Below, in pieces: positions 28,725-39,925 of a DNA stretch of 64,000 nucleotides. The notes beneath the pieces are model-generated. The model had not been told where the DNA came from and did not search any database. It saw only the letters and a list, made by a program, of their open reading frames with translations. How positions within the stretch are numbered: the first letter of the stretch is position 1; each line of letters opens with the position of its first letter. The translations under genes and the position numbers were made by a program. Origin of the DNA: Euborellia annulipes (taxonomy: Eukaryota > Arthropoda > Insecta > Dermaptera > Anisolabididae); the NCBI GenBank assembly GCA_023213315.1, contig JAKCPI010004344.1, forward strand, positions 23,262 through 87,261. The letters run 5' to 3'.

Positions 28725-28790
28725 TACTAGCCGCTGAGCCCGCCTTCGGCCCCCTGGACACTCCCCCGCCTGTGGCGGTTCCTCACTTTT
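28725..28790. repeat. GC-cluster fragment
   Basis: GCCCGCCTTCGGCCCCCTGG and CCGCCTGTGGCGGTTCC, short palindromes in AT-rich DNA. Related to the duplicated cluster at 54998-55195. Confidence 0.55.
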
Positions 28791-28844
28791 TCTTAATCAA
28801 GTGCTGCAATTTTTCAATCAATTCGTTTCATTGAAAAAATACCT

Positions 28845-28972
28845 CGGGCTTGGTGTTATTGGTAGCGCCCTTGCCTTGTATGCCAAGGGTCACGGGTCAC
28901 AGGCAGTCAGATGATTTTATTTAAGTCATTTAGATACCAAATGGCTTAAATAAGAATGCCTGGACCCCCAGT
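28845..28972 (+). mobile_element. tRNA-derived SINE, 3' truncated
   Basis: CTCGGGCTTGGTGTTATTGG head, B-box area disrupted (GGGTCACGGGTCACAGG), TTTAAGTCATTTAG hairpin, TGCCTGGACCCC. Confidence 0.75.
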
Positions 28973-28974
28973 AT

Positions 28975-29340
28975 ATAAAATAACTTGTTAAATGCACATG
29001 AGTAGTCAAGTAGGTAATCAAAGAATATTAATATCTTATTCAAATAAGTATCGCGCAGGTATAAAACTTGAAAATTATTTAAATTTAAATAAAATAAAAT
29101 TTGAATTTTGTTAAAGCAAGAAGTAATAAAATAAAAATTTTATTCATTAGAGAATTTATTAGAATTACGTCTGTAGTTAACAGTTTCAGTCAGCACGAAT
29201 ACCATTATCATGCCTAAATGTCAAAACACATATTTGTGACGTATAAATTTATTTGACGTATTTAAATCGGATGTAGCTCCGAATTAGTGGTAAATATATT
29301 AAAAAGTAATAAAAAGAATGATGAATTTTTACTTTCTCTT
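28975..29340. other. AT-rich spacer, nothing recognised
   Basis: No repeat named above and no coding sequence that I can support. Confidence 0.5.
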
Positions 29341-29376
29341 ACATCTATGTGTTTTTTTTATAAAAATACACTTTTT

Positions 29377-31067
29377 ACTTTCTCGTACCCTATATATGAA
29401 ATATATAGAGAGAGAAAGTATTGCGATCATGTCAAAAATTCGATGTCGAGATTTTGATGGATATACATGTTTTGAGGTCCCCTGAGTCCAAAAAAGTGGG
29501 TCCCGCAAATTGGTCTGTGTGTGTGTATGTGTGTGTGTCTGTGTGTGTGTGTGTGTGTGGACAGATTTTAAGCATGAAGGAGTTGAGCTACCGGATTGAA
29601 ATTTTATATTTAACTTAGGTACCTTTGAAGAATCTCAAAATAAGCTTTTGAACAAAATCGGCCAAAAAGTACTAGTACTTTACTGATGTACTTTTTCAGT
29701 TTTTTTCGATTTTCTCAAAATTCCCTCCAAGGATTTTTTTTAAAATTCATAAATGAACTATTTTTTAGATGCTCTTTAAAATGTATATTCTCATTTTGCC
29801 GTTGAAATCTTCTGAAGACCACTTTACTCTTGTTCTTCATAGGAAAGTAGAAATGGTTGCCATGGTAACGGAATTTAAATCTTTTTCTTTTTATTAGATT
29901 AAAAATCAATTATTATTTAAATTCCCATTTTTACTTTCTCTTACCTATGTATATATGTAATATATATAGAGAGAAAGTATTGGATTCATGTCAAAAATTC
30001 GATGTCGAGCTTTTGATGGATCTTCACGTTTTGAGGTCCCCTGAATCCAAAAAAGTGGTTTTCGCGACATGGTCTGTCTGTCTGTGTGTCTGTCTGTGTG
30101 TGTGTGTTCAATTTTAAGCATGAAGGAATTGAGCTATGAGGCTGAAATTTTATATTTAAGTTAAACACCCCCGGGACCGACAAAATAAGCTTTTAATCAA
30201 AATCGGCCAAAGAGTACTAGTACTTTACTGATGTAGTTTTTCAGTTTTTTTCGATTTTCTCAAAATTCGCTCTAACGATTTTGATTAAAATTCAAAAATC
30301 AATTATTTTTTAGATGTTCTTTCAAATGTATATTCTCGTTTTGCCCTCAAAATTGTTTGAAGCACACTTTACTCTTGTGCTTCATAGGAAAGATAGGAGA
30401 AATGGTTGCCATGGTAACAAAATATAAATATTTTCCCATACTTATAAATTTTACATCTGAATTCAAATATTTCCTACTGCCGGGAACTAAATACATGTCG
30501 ACACAAAAAATCTGGTGTGACAAGCACAGTACACAACTTTCGATTACCGAAGGTAAGAGAAAGTTGTGTGCTGTGCGCCAGTCACACCAGATTTTTTTTT
30601 AATTTATTTGTGTCTTTAATTGTTTCAAAGAAAACATATATGTCTCTCTCTCACTTGCAAACATTATCGTCTCTCTCTACTCTTTTTAAATTCCCTTTCC
30701 ACCTTATCTTCGCATAGGAACAATGTTAATTTCCTATAGGGATTTGTATGTTAATTTCGATTCAAAAGGGGGTCCCCTTTAGAACTTTTTAGGCATTTAA
30801 AATTTTTTTTTCCAATTCTTATGAAATTTTGTATTTATTTACGATTCTATATTGTGTATAAAATGTCCAAATATGAGATTAAAATTTTGAAAAATAACCA
30901 TAGTTTATTTGAAGCAGTCAACATTTAAAATGCAAGTTTGAAACTAAGGTGCTATCGGAAACTAAATATATCTCGACACAAAAAATCTGGTGTGACCAGC
31001 ACAGTGCGCAACTTTCTCTTACCGAAGGGTAAGAGAAAGTTGTGTGCTGTGCGCCAGTCACACCAGA
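29377..31067 (-). mobile_element. Double-hairpin element, long form, with a short form inserted
   Basis: Near-identical to 5173-6206 except that a complete short copy (29933-30592) sits in its T run after AATTCCCATTT. The long-form-only segment resumes at 30601. X-box-like palindrome 29856-29869. GT run 29516-29558. Confidence 0.85.
29933..30592 (-). mobile_element. Double-hairpin element, full short form (660 bp), nested
   Basis: Runs from ACTTTCTCTTACC to CACCAGAT. The undisturbed sequence at 5721-5760 is its empty site. This fixes both ends and shows insertion into a T run. X-box-like palindrome 30405-30418. Confidence 0.92.
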
Positions 31068-31074
31068 TTTTTTT

Positions 31075-31145
31075 CCATTCACACACAAACATGCACACAA
31101 TCTTTTCGGCAACTTAGGCCATTTAAGATAACCGTCCAAATGGCT
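31075..31145 (-). mobile_element. tRNA-derived SINE fragment
   Basis: CACACACAAACATGCACACA, CGGCAACTTAGGCCATTTAA and GATAACCGT, the 3' part only. Confidence 0.65.
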
Positions 31146-31333
31146 TAACACGTTCACGCCGGCGTGTACCACCGGTGGCACATGAGGGATTTTCGTATCT
31201 CTTGACATGTACCTACTGTAGATCATGTTCAAATGTTATATTTGACAACTTAATATTTCTTTTCATATTAGATTATGGGGCTTTGTTTTTATAAAAATCA
31301 TTTATAAAAAAAAATTCTTAAAATGATATTTTT

Positions 31334-31463
31334 ACTTTCTCTTATCTATATATAGACCTATAGAGATATATAACATAAAAATCTGGTGTGACAAAGATAG
31401 AACACAACTTTCGATAACCGAAGGTAAGAGAAAGTAGTGTGCAGTGCGCCAGTCACACCAGAT
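31334..31463 (-). mobile_element. Double-hairpin element reduced to its two hairpins (130 bp)
   Basis: The small hairpin start ACTTTCTCTTA with TATA loop is followed directly by the large hairpin (ATCTGGTGTGACAAAG...GTCACACCAGAT). The whole interior is missing, but both outer ends are exact. This suggests the ends alone may be enough to be mobilised, or a neat internal deletion. Confidence 0.8.
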
Positions 31464-31579
31464 TTTTTCAAAAATTGAACAGTTTTTGAGATAACCAACG
31501 ATGAAAAAAATCACTTAGGATAATTTTGAAAATATGACTGGTCACATCAGATAATGTTCTATGCTCGATCATTTGAGCG

Positions 31580-31826
31580 CAGTGGCGTATAGAAATTTTT
31601 TCGGGGGGGGGGGGAGCCTGAACTCAAAAATTTTTCTGCGGGAAAAATTTTTATTCACACGAAATTTTTTGCGGAATATTTTTTCTTTTGCGGAACCAAA
31701 GTTGTCCATCCTGCGGAAAAATTTGTTGCGCTGATGTCTGTATATCACTATATATGTATATGTGTTTGAGAAATTTCAGGGGGGAGGGGCCCGGGCCCCC
31801 TCGGCTCCCCCTTATATACGCCTCTG
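31580..31826. mobile_element. CAGNGGCGTATA element
   Basis: CAGTGGCGTATAGAAATTTT to TTATATACGCCTCTG, with poly-G next to the left end. Flanks share GAGCG (31575-31579 and 31830-31834), a partial 8-bp duplication. The interior has CGGAACCAAA-like units as in 11273-11565. Confidence 0.7.
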
Positions 31827-31927
31827 AAAGAGCGCCTTCCCATAGAAACAATCAATGAAAAAAGGCACCGCCAGATAAATCAAACAATGAATTAGAGCGC
31901 CGCCCTATGGAGAAATTTTCAAGCCGG

Positions 31928-32032
31928 GGTGAACTTGTTAAATAAAATCATCGGACTGCTTAGGATGCGAACCCGCGACCCTTGGTATACAAGGCCAGCA
32001 CGCTAACACCTACACCAAGCCCGAGGGCATCT
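31928..32032 (-). mobile_element. tRNA-derived SINE, head part
   Basis: Head CCCTCGGGCTTGGTGTAGGT, GTTAGCGTGCTGGCC, B box GCGGGTTCGCATCC, and AGTCCGATGATTTTATTTAA on the minus strand. Confidence 0.75.
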
Positions 32033-32039
32033 ATATGTA

Positions 32040-32300
32040 TTAATATATAATGAGAAAGTATTGGATTCATGTCAAAAATTCGATATGATTTGATTTTGAT
32101 ACAAATTCTTATTTTGAGAACCCCTGAGTCCAAAAAAAGAGTATCTCTCAAAATAATCTGTCTTTTATGAAAGGAATGAAGAAAATGCGCTACGAGGTTG
32201 ATGATATTTAAATTAAGTACCCTCCAGACAAACAACGAGTAGAAATTTTGAATAAAATCGACCAGAGAGTATTTGTACTTATGTTTTTTTTTTAGATTTT
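32040..32300 (-). mobile_element. Diverged double-hairpin element piece
   Basis: ATGAGAAAGTATTGGATTCA, CCCCTGAGTCCAAAAAAAG, GAATAAAATCGACCAGAGAG. No microsatellite, and both hairpins are absent. Confidence 0.65.
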
Positions 32301-33010
32301 CTTAAAATTGCCTCTAAAAGGATAATTACCGCATTAAAGAGAAAGTTTATTATAATTTTTTAAGCCTTAAATAATAATTTTGAATTGTAATTATGCTAAA
32401 AATCTTTTTTAAGATATTATATAAAATAAATAAATAAAGTGTTGTCCAAACTTTTATGAATTTGCAGAAGAAAATAAGCAGCTACTCGAACTGACAAAGA
32501 GAGGAGGAGCGAGAGATGAAAAAAACAACCCTTACCTGAAACAAAAGAAAAATGAACATGAATAGGAAAAAAAAGATAAGGTCATCAATCTCTCTATCTC
32601 TAAACATATAAATGAGAAAAATGTGAGATTTTTTTTTTTTTATTTGAGGGGAAAACCCTTCAATAGCCTACAAAAAAAAAAAAATTGGTTGTTTACCCCT
32701 GGTGCATCGTGCACGCAGACACGCACCGGTATCTGGCGCCCAATGTTTAAGAGTGAGAGACCCATCACCTCACTACTCCCCAAAAATCAGTCCCTGTCGC
32801 GACTGGTGACTTGCTCCGAAAGTGTGGCATTACAAATTATAAAATCGTTATTTATCTTAAAATTTACAATTGTGTTTACATATAGTTCTCATACCGTTCT
32901 CAATCAGGCTTTCAGTTTTTCTTTCATCCCGTTGTTGGCCATTGCTTGGCAACTTGTATTGTATTGTATATAGGGAAAAAATTTATTAAAAAACCCTATC
33001 GTTAATTCTT
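32300..33010. other. AT-rich stretch with a TGGCGCCC motif
   Basis: No gene. 32690-32860 is GC-richer. CTGGCGCCCAATG at ~32734-32746 resembles a tRNA-Lys primer-binding site of LTR elements, but no flanking LTR pair is visible. Confidence 0.4.
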
Positions 33011-33014
33011 CTGT

Positions 33015-33595
33015 ACATCGCTCAGAGACCCACATTTTGTGGGTACGTGGATGGCGACCACGAGCTGGGACAGGCAGTCTTTTTGTTCGATGTATGTTAT
33101 GTATGTATTACACATGCCTATTCATCGTACATCCATGTATGGCAGATCATTCACGGTAGATTCGGTGAGATTTTGGAATAATATTCCAATAAATATCAGA
33201 ATGTCGGCACACTTGTTTGGAAAAACGTAAAATAGCAGAATTGTAATCACTTAAACTTATAATTAATTTACTATATGCATATTAATATATACATATACAT
33301 GGTCAACAAAATTATTATATGTATTATTATATTAAATGTTCATCTCAGAAAATTTATAAAATATATATTGTATCTTAATCTTAATAGCTCAAAGAGAGGA
33401 CGAAAAGTCAGAATAAAATCATTATTCTATTCTATTCTATGTCTCTTCCTTCCTCTTTCCAACAGGCATCAGACCGAGCGACGGGCCGACCTATTCTATC
33501 CTTCTCAGTAGCAAAAACACATGATAGGGTTAGAGGGAAAAGAGTGAGGTCAGCCGACTCCGCATCGCGGGAATAAGACGAGGACAGAAGAAGTT
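33015..33595 (+). mobile_element. 5S-like-head SINE split by a LINE end
   Basis: Head TCGCTCAGAGACCCACATTT and GTACGTGGATGGCGACCACG at 33018-33064. Tail with TCCAACAGGCATCAGACCG, GCGACGGGCCGACC and GGAATAAGACGAGGACAGAA at 33450-33592. About 310 bp of LINE 3' end lies between. Confidence 0.7.
33111..33233 (+). pseudogene. LINE reverse-transcriptase C-terminal remnant
   Basis: A reading frame ends ...MPIHRTSMYGRSFTVDSVRF then WNNIPINIRMSAHLFGKT and a stop. The order R-(S/T)...SFTV-x-SVRFWN-x-(I/L)P...IR is typical of the tail of CR1/Jockey-type LINE proteins. AT-rich 3' UTR follows to ~33410, then ATTCT repeats (33421-33440). It is embedded in the SINE at 33015-33595. Confidence 0.6.
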
Positions 33596-33599
33596 AATT

Positions 33600-33875
33600 C
33601 TTCTATGTGACTGAACTCCTCCTAAACGACTGAACAAATTTTAATGAAATTTTTTATGTGTGGGAGAGTCCCAGCAAGGATATGATTCACAGAAAATCTT
33701 AAGTTCATGAACATATAGGCTATTAGGGGATCAGCTGTTAGACCAGCCTGCCATCTATTGCAAGAATGCTGAACTAATTTGACAGTTGATTTTTAAATAA
33801 ATCATCTAAGCTTATTTTAAAAATTTCTTAATTAATATGTGATTAATAATAACAATAAATTCATTTTGAAATTTA
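33600..33875 (+). mobile_element. TTAA MITE family A, left piece
   Basis: From ~33713 (TATAGGCTATTAGGGGATC), GCCTGCCATCTATTGCAAGA, AATCATCTAAGC to GAAATTTAAAAAA, where the double-hairpin element at 33881 interrupts it. 33600-33712 is unassigned. Confidence 0.75.
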
Positions 33876-33880
33876 AAAAA

Positions 33881-34568
33881 ATCTGGTGTGACTGGCGCAC
33901 AGCACACAACTTTCTCTTACCTTCGGTAATCGAAAGTTGTGTTCTGTGCTTGTCACACCAGATTTTTTGTGTCGACATGTATTTAGTTTCCGGCAGTAGG
34001 GTACAATTGCATTCAAGATGTAAAATTTATAAGTATGGCAAAATGTTTATATTTTGATACCATGGCAACCATTTCTCCTATCTTTTCTATGGAGTACAAG
34101 AGTAAAGTGGTCTTCAGAAGATTTCAATCACAAAATGAGAATATACATTTTATAGAGAATCTAAAAAATAATTGATTTTTGAATTTTAAAAAAAATCGTT
34201 GGAGCAAATTTTGAGAAAATCGAAAAAAACTGAAAAAGTGCATCAGTAAAGTGCTAGTACTCTTTGGTCGATTTTGTTCAAAAGCTTCGTGTCACGTCCC
34301 ATGGGGGTGCCTAACTTAAATATAAAATTTCAACTTCCTAGCTCTTTTCGTTCTTGAGATATTTTGTTCACAGACACACAGACAGACACACAGACAGACA
34401 CACAGACAGACACACAGACAGACAGACCATGTCGCGAAAACCACTTTTTTGGATTCAGGGGACCTCAAAACGTGAAGATCCATCAAAATCTCGACATCGA
34501 ATTTTTGACATGAATCCAATACTTTCTCTCTATATATATATTACATATATACATAGGTAAGAGAAAGT
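33881..34568 (+). mobile_element. Double-hairpin element, full short form (688 bp)
   Basis: Inserted in the A run of a TTAA MITE. Empty versions of the same site are at 38069-38092 and 54064-54090. Microsatellite (CAGACACA)n with 8-bp period at 34371-34424. The X-box-like palindrome is altered (GATACCATGGCAAC). Confidence 0.92.
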
Positions 34569-34570
34569 AA

Positions 34571-34790
34571 CAAATTAAAGATTATTGGGACAGATTGTTT
34601 TTTTTTTGTATTTGCTTGATAACAAATAAATTAATTACGATAATTTTTTAATAAGTCATTAAAAACATTATAGCTCGATGTCCCAATAATCTCTAATGAA
34701 TTTAATTCATTTAAAAAAAAACCGCATTGAAAAATTTCTTATAATAGTCTAGTTTTTTTTTTTTTTTTTTAAGTACGTTTAAAAGAAACT
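34571..34790 (+). mobile_element. TTAA MITE family A, right piece
   Basis: ATTATTGGGACAGATTG to GATGTCCCAATAATC, then AAACCGCATTGAAAAAT and a T run to AAGTACGTTT, where it is cut. A near-identical piece is at 35692-35905. Confidence 0.75.
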
Positions 34791-34797
34791 AAATTTA

Positions 34798-34973
34798 TTC
34801 CGCCCCGCCCTGCGAAAAATTTTGTTTTTGCGGAACCAAATTTTTTCACCCTGCGGAAAAAATTTTTTTTTTTTTAAAGGGCTAGCCTATATTTTTTCGC
34901 ACTGTGGGGTTTTTGGAAATTTTTTTTTTTTTTTTTGGGGGGGCCCTCCCCCCTCTTATATACGTCCCTGGTG
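34798..34973. mobile_element. CAGGGG-type element, truncated
   Basis: TTTGCGGAACCAAATTTTTT units and the end TTATATACGTCCCTG. The left end is missing. Confidence 0.55.
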
Positions 34974-35021
34974 TATGCGTGTGTGATTGGGAAAAAGTGT
35001 TTTTTAATAAAAATAAAAAAA

Positions 35022-35689
35022 ATCTGGTGTGACTGGCGCACAGCACACAACTTTCTCTTACCTTCGGTAATCGAAAGTTGTGTTCTGTGCTTGTCACACC
35101 AGATTTTTTGTGTCGACATATATTTAGTTCCCGACAGTACGGAACATATGAATTCAGATGTAAAATTTATAAGTGTGGGAAAATATTTATATTTTGTTAC
35201 CATGGCAACCATTTCTCCTATCTTCCTTATGAAATACAAGAGTAAAGTGGTCTTCAGAAGATTTCAATTGCAAAATGAGAATATACATTTTAAAGAGCAT
35301 CTAAAAAATAATTGATTTTTGAATTTTAAAAAAAAATCGTTGGAGCAAATTTTGAGAAAATCGAAAAAAACTGAAAAAGTACATCAGTAAAGTACTAGTA
35401 CTCTTTGGCCGATTTTGATTAAAAGCTTATTTTTCCGGTCCCGGGGGGTGTTTAACTTAAATATAAAATTTCAACCTCATAGCTCAATTCTTTCATGCTT
35501 AAAATTGAACACACACACACCCACCCACACACCCACACACAGACAGACCATGTCGCGAAAACCACTTTTTTGGATTCAGGGGACCTCAAAACGTGAAGAT
35601 CCATCAAAATCTCGACATCGAATTTTTGACATGAATCCAATACTTTCTCTCTATATATATATTACATATATACATAGGTAAGAGAAAGT
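35022..35689 (+). mobile_element. Double-hairpin element, full short form (668 bp)
   Basis: All parts present, with X-box-like palindrome 35196-35209 and (CACACCCA)-type microsatellite 35509-35540. Its right flank (35690-35893) duplicates that of the copy at 33881, offset ~1,121 bp, so the two lie in a local tandem duplication. Confidence 0.9.
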
Positions 35690-35691
35690 AA

Positions 35692-35925
35692 CAAATTAAA
35701 GATTATTGGGACAGATTGTTTTTTTTTTGTATTTGCTTGATAACAAATAAATTAATTACGATAATTTTTTAATAAGTCATTAAAAACATTATAGCTCGAT
35801 GTCCCAATAATCTCTAATGAATTTAATTCATTTAAAAAAAAACCGCATTGAAAAATTTCTTATAATAGTCTAGTTTTTTTTTTTTTTTTTTAAGTACGTT
35901 TAGACGTCGCTCCTGAACATCTGAA
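35692..35925 (+). mobile_element. TTAA MITE family A, right end
   Basis: As 34571-34790 but continuing through AAGTACGTTTAGACGTCGCT to CTCCTGAAC, close to the true right end. Confidence 0.75.
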
Positions 35926-35929
35926 CACT

Positions 35930-36788
35930 CGCATATCCTAAATTGGCAATAAACCTGCCCGCCGTAGGCGGACTTTGTAAGTCGTTTTCGCAACATGGTC
36001 TGTTATTTAATCATATGATTAGCTTAACTAGATCTGAAAAGTCATTATCTTATCCGAGGGAAAGATAGTTAATTAGAAGTGAATAATCTTTTTAATAGCT
36101 TTTTAGAATAATTCAATTAGTTATCAATAGAATAAAAAAATAAAAGTCAACTTGAAGGTGAATTTGTATGCACCGTCTGGTTTTTCATAATTATCCAAAG
36201 AATATTAATATTAATCCATTAAACATCCATTGAATTTCCATTCTTATCATCTCCATATTAATATGTATATGCGTGTTACATATTAATTTATAATAATAAT
36301 AATAATAAAAAAAATGAATAAATTTTTGCCTCGCTTTCGCTCTTTACATAATCCATTCTCGATAAGTGAAGTGTTGCTTTGGTGCCTAGGTTACGTGTTT
36401 ATGCACACCCACCTACCTATCTGTCTGTCCGCCTATTGTGTCTGTCATTCTTACAAGGAAATTCAAACCCTCCCCACCCCTTATATTCGTTATATGATTT
36501 CATTTATAATCGAGATTGAAAAAAAAAAAAATCTTTTTTTTATTATATAAAGAGAGATTTTGAAAAAATTAAATTTTTATTGAATAACTAAAGCTTGGTA
36601 TTTAATATGTGATCTAGATTTAAAGTTATTATATAAAAACTCTGCTTGTTATTAAATTTTTTTTTTTTTTTGTTAAGAATCCGTGGCGGCGTTTTATCGT
36701 ACTTTGCCTTTTAGATGTATTGAATGGATGTGCGACAGACAACTAGGGCAAATTAACTAACTATAAAATAGTTGAGTTAATCATATGA
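35930..36788. other. AT-rich stretch, no gene
   Basis: GC-cluster trace CCCGCCGTAGGCGG at 35958-35971. Dispersed repeat piece TTATTTAATCATATGATT at ~36002-36100. A GTCTGTC-like stretch at ~36420. T and A runs. Confidence 0.5.
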
Positions 36789-36792
36789 TTAA

Positions 36793-37188
36793 GGTGCGCG
36801 TCTCGAAAAACCATTATTAGTCGATTCAGAAGCTGGTTACTCTAGGCGGTAAGAGATGGCGTTAGTTCTCCCCATAAGGAAATAAGCATTTTATTCCACT
36901 TCATTTTAAAGATTCCAGCTAATTAATTAAGGGTCAAAAATTAATAATTTTTTAACACAATGATTACTAATTTAATTATCTATAAGATATAGAGCGAATT
37001 TTTTAAAAATATCTTTTATTTAATGCGATTAATCTAAAAAAAAAAATTATTTTTTCGAAAATCAAAAAAAAGGGCTTCTATTATTTGTAGATATTTTAAA
37101 TAGCTTTAATTTTAAAAAATTTGAGGTCGATAGCTTCAAAATTGTGGCCGATGGAAAGTCCCAAAATTAGCACCCCGAGACACGCACC
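36793..37188. mobile_element. TTAA MITE family B (396 bp)
   Basis: Perfect TTAA on both sides (36789-36792, 37189-37192). Inverted ends GGTGCGCGTCTCG and CGAGACACGCACC, with one mismatch in 13. No coding capacity. TTAA targets are typical of piggyBac and Kolobok types. Confidence 0.85.
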
Positions 37189-38276
37189 TTAAAGGAATAA
37201 AATTTAAAAAAAAAAAAAAACTCACATTGACATTTGTCAACACCTATATGGGGGAGGATCTCATTAAATTAAATCAAAGCAAAACTTATTGTTATTGTTC
37301 TCGCTCTCTATGTTTGAAAATTCTAGCATTGTCTATTTTATTTTGATTAAGCTCTTCTTATTTGATCATTATCCTAATGAGCCATATAATGATGTGCCAG
37401 AGAAAAACAGAGTGTAAATTTCGAAATAAAAATAAAAGAATATTTTAAATTTTTCTGCTTATAAAGGCATTAAATTTTAATCTTGTTACTTTCTCTTACC
37501 TATATAGATAGAATGAAAGTATTGCAAAATTCAAGTCAGAATTTCAATGTCGACATTTTGATGTTTATAGCTCAAAAAAGTGGTTCCCGCAAAATGGTCG
37601 GTTTGTGTGTGTATGTGTGTGTGTGTGTGTGAACAAAATATCTCAAGAACGAAAAGAGCTAGGAAGTTGAAATTTTATATTTAAGGGGGAATAGAACCGA
37701 AGGTGTTACGCATGTTTTTCCCGATAAGAGGGCGTTATGTGTCATAAAAGTATGCCCAAAAATCAAGTAATTCAAAAATTTGCCAAGAGATGTCAAAATG
37801 GTAGCTAATAATATTTAATGCATTTGGTTGATTTTCATTGATCTTTTAACAATAAATACTTTATAAATGTTATTATATATTATGTATCTTTTATAAAAGC
37901 ATAAAAATATATAAATATAGGCTAATACTCTATCGACTGTTAGACTAGCCTGCCATCTATTGCAAGAATGCTGAACTAATTTGACATTTGATTTTTAAAT
38001 AAATCATCTAAGCTTATTTTAAAATTTTCTTAATTAATATGTGATTAATAATAACAATAAATTCATTTTTAAATTTAAAAAACATTAAAGATTATTGGGA
38101 CAGATTGTTTTTTTGTATTTGCTTGATAACAAAAAAATTAATTACGATAATCTTTTAATAAGTCATTAAAAAAATTATCGCTCGATGTCCCAATAATCTC
38201 TTATGAATTTAATTCATTAAAAAGAAAAAACGCATTGAAAAATTCCTTATAATAGTTTAGTTTTTTTTTTTAAGTA

Positions 38277-39925
38277 TACTGTAAAAAAAAATATGAATTT
38301 TCATTCATATATCATAAACTTTGGTGGTTTAATTTTAATAGACCAGGATATGAGCTAAAATTAATATACAAGTATATGAATAAGTATCGCTTTAAAAAAA
38401 ATATGAATTTTCCTTCTTTTTTCATATACTTTTCGTAGTTTAATTTTAATACACCCAGGATGTGAAATAAAATTAATATAAAAGTTTATGAACAAATTAA
38501 CAACTTTTAAACTTATCTTTTTCTTTGTGTGCCGCCAAATTTTGAAATCGTTAAAAGTGCACCGCGACAAGTTGAGAATCCCTGGTCTAAACGTTCTCAA
38601 ATAACTCGACTACCTCAAGGAATTTTTATTAATATTATTTTATAATTATTTTAAGGAAACTTGAAATTATTCTTTTAAAATTTATTTCACAAATCTAAAT
38701 TTATTAAATTCTGGTTTGAAATTCGCGCTCTAAACTATTTAAATATTTATGAAGTATATTAAAATCATACTAATTAAATAATTTTTATAAAATAATTCAA
38801 CTAAATAGCTATAAAAATTAAAATTAAAATTAACAATTTCACCAAAATAATTAATTTTAAAATATACAAGAAATTGGTTAGGTTGGCACCAGGTTGGCAC
38901 CAAATTCTGTTTTTGAAGTAGCTGATTTAACGCATAAATAATTGAAAGTGTATTATTATTTAAAATGAAATATAAATATTTAATCAATATATTGAAATAG
39001 GAACATTTTACTAACAAAATCGTAAGTATTGAATTTGAATTTTTTCATTGAAATTTTTTTTTTTCTCAATTTCAAATAAATTATTGTTTGTCATTTTTCA
39101 GGTGAGGTTAGTTTATACTCCAGCCAGGGAATAAACTCCAAACTGCAATGAAAATGTAACTCTTTATTTCTTCTCAAAGAAGATGAAAATCGACATATTT
39201 TTTGTATTAAATAATTAAAATGATTTGTATTTGTGTTAAATTTACTTGGAAATGTATAAAAATTTATTTTTTGATACAAATTTATTATTTTAATAGTTTA
39301 ATTTGTTTTATTATTTAGTAAAATTGTATATTTTAATATAATATAATTTTTTTTAACAAATAAAAAATAAAATAAATAAAAAAAAACTATTATTTCACCT
39401 AGACCACTCACTTTCCCTCAAAACTATAAACTCGTAAGGACTTTAATTTTTGTTTATTAAAGCTTTTGTGGTTTGAAATATTATTATTAGGAGAATTTTT
39501 AATTATAGACCACATATTTGTATTAAATATTTATTAAAAATATATATATTTGTACAGTATTTATATATTTTTAATAAATATTTAATACAAATATGTCGTC
39601 TATAATTAAAAGTTCTCGTACTTTCATTTTTCGCAAAAAAGTATATTATTTCTCATAAACCCGTAATTTAAATTTCATATACCAAAAATGAATTTATTCA
39701 TATACCCGAAAATGAATTTTTTCATATACCCGTAATTTAAATTTCATATACCAAAAATGAATTGATTCATATACCCGAAAATGAATTTTTTCACATACTC
39801 GAATATGAAAGTTCATTTTTGGTATATGACCTTTCTCATATACCCAAAATGAATATTCATAAACAGTTTGTGTAACAGACTTCCTACACATGTGTATGAA
39901 TATGGCTCGAAAATTTTTAACAGTG
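38277..39925. mobile_element. TA-flanked element (1,649 bp)
   Basis: Flanked by TA (38275-38276 and 39926-39927). Ends TACTGTAAAAA and TTTTTAACAGTG are inverted with small mismatches. The uninterrupted MITE reads AAGTACGTTT at this point, which confirms the TA duplication. Inside are three short repeated units at 39680-39840 (TTCATATACCCGAAAATGAA type) and an embedded hAT-like end (GAGAATCCCTGGTCTAAAC, 38571-38590). No transposase seen. TA targets fit Tc1/mariner-like movement. Confidence 0.8.
39500..39612. repeat. AT-rich hairpin
   Basis: TATAGACCACATATTTGTAT at ~39505 returns inverted at ~39600. A near-perfect palindrome of about 50-bp arms inside the TA-flanked element. Confidence 0.7.

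Noticed and set aside
32734..32746. Primer-binding-site-like TGGCGCCCAAT
   Set aside because: No pair of long terminal repeats, polypurine tract or gag/pol trace around it. A 10-base match is not enough for an LTR element.
34874..35315. Long overlapping open frames on both strands (up to 126 codons)
   Set aside because: They cover the large hairpin and body of a repeat and appear on both strands because the hairpin is self-complementary. No domain or codon bias.
36314..36550. 78-codon plus-strand frame with CLSAYCVCHS
   Set aside because: Covers a GTCTGTC-like low-complexity stretch and ends in poly-A/T. No support as a gene.
38361..39279. Several 60-90 codon frames in the TA-flanked element
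   Set aside because: Very AT-rich, with N/I/F/Y/K composition expected by chance, and no transposase motif such as DDE/D.
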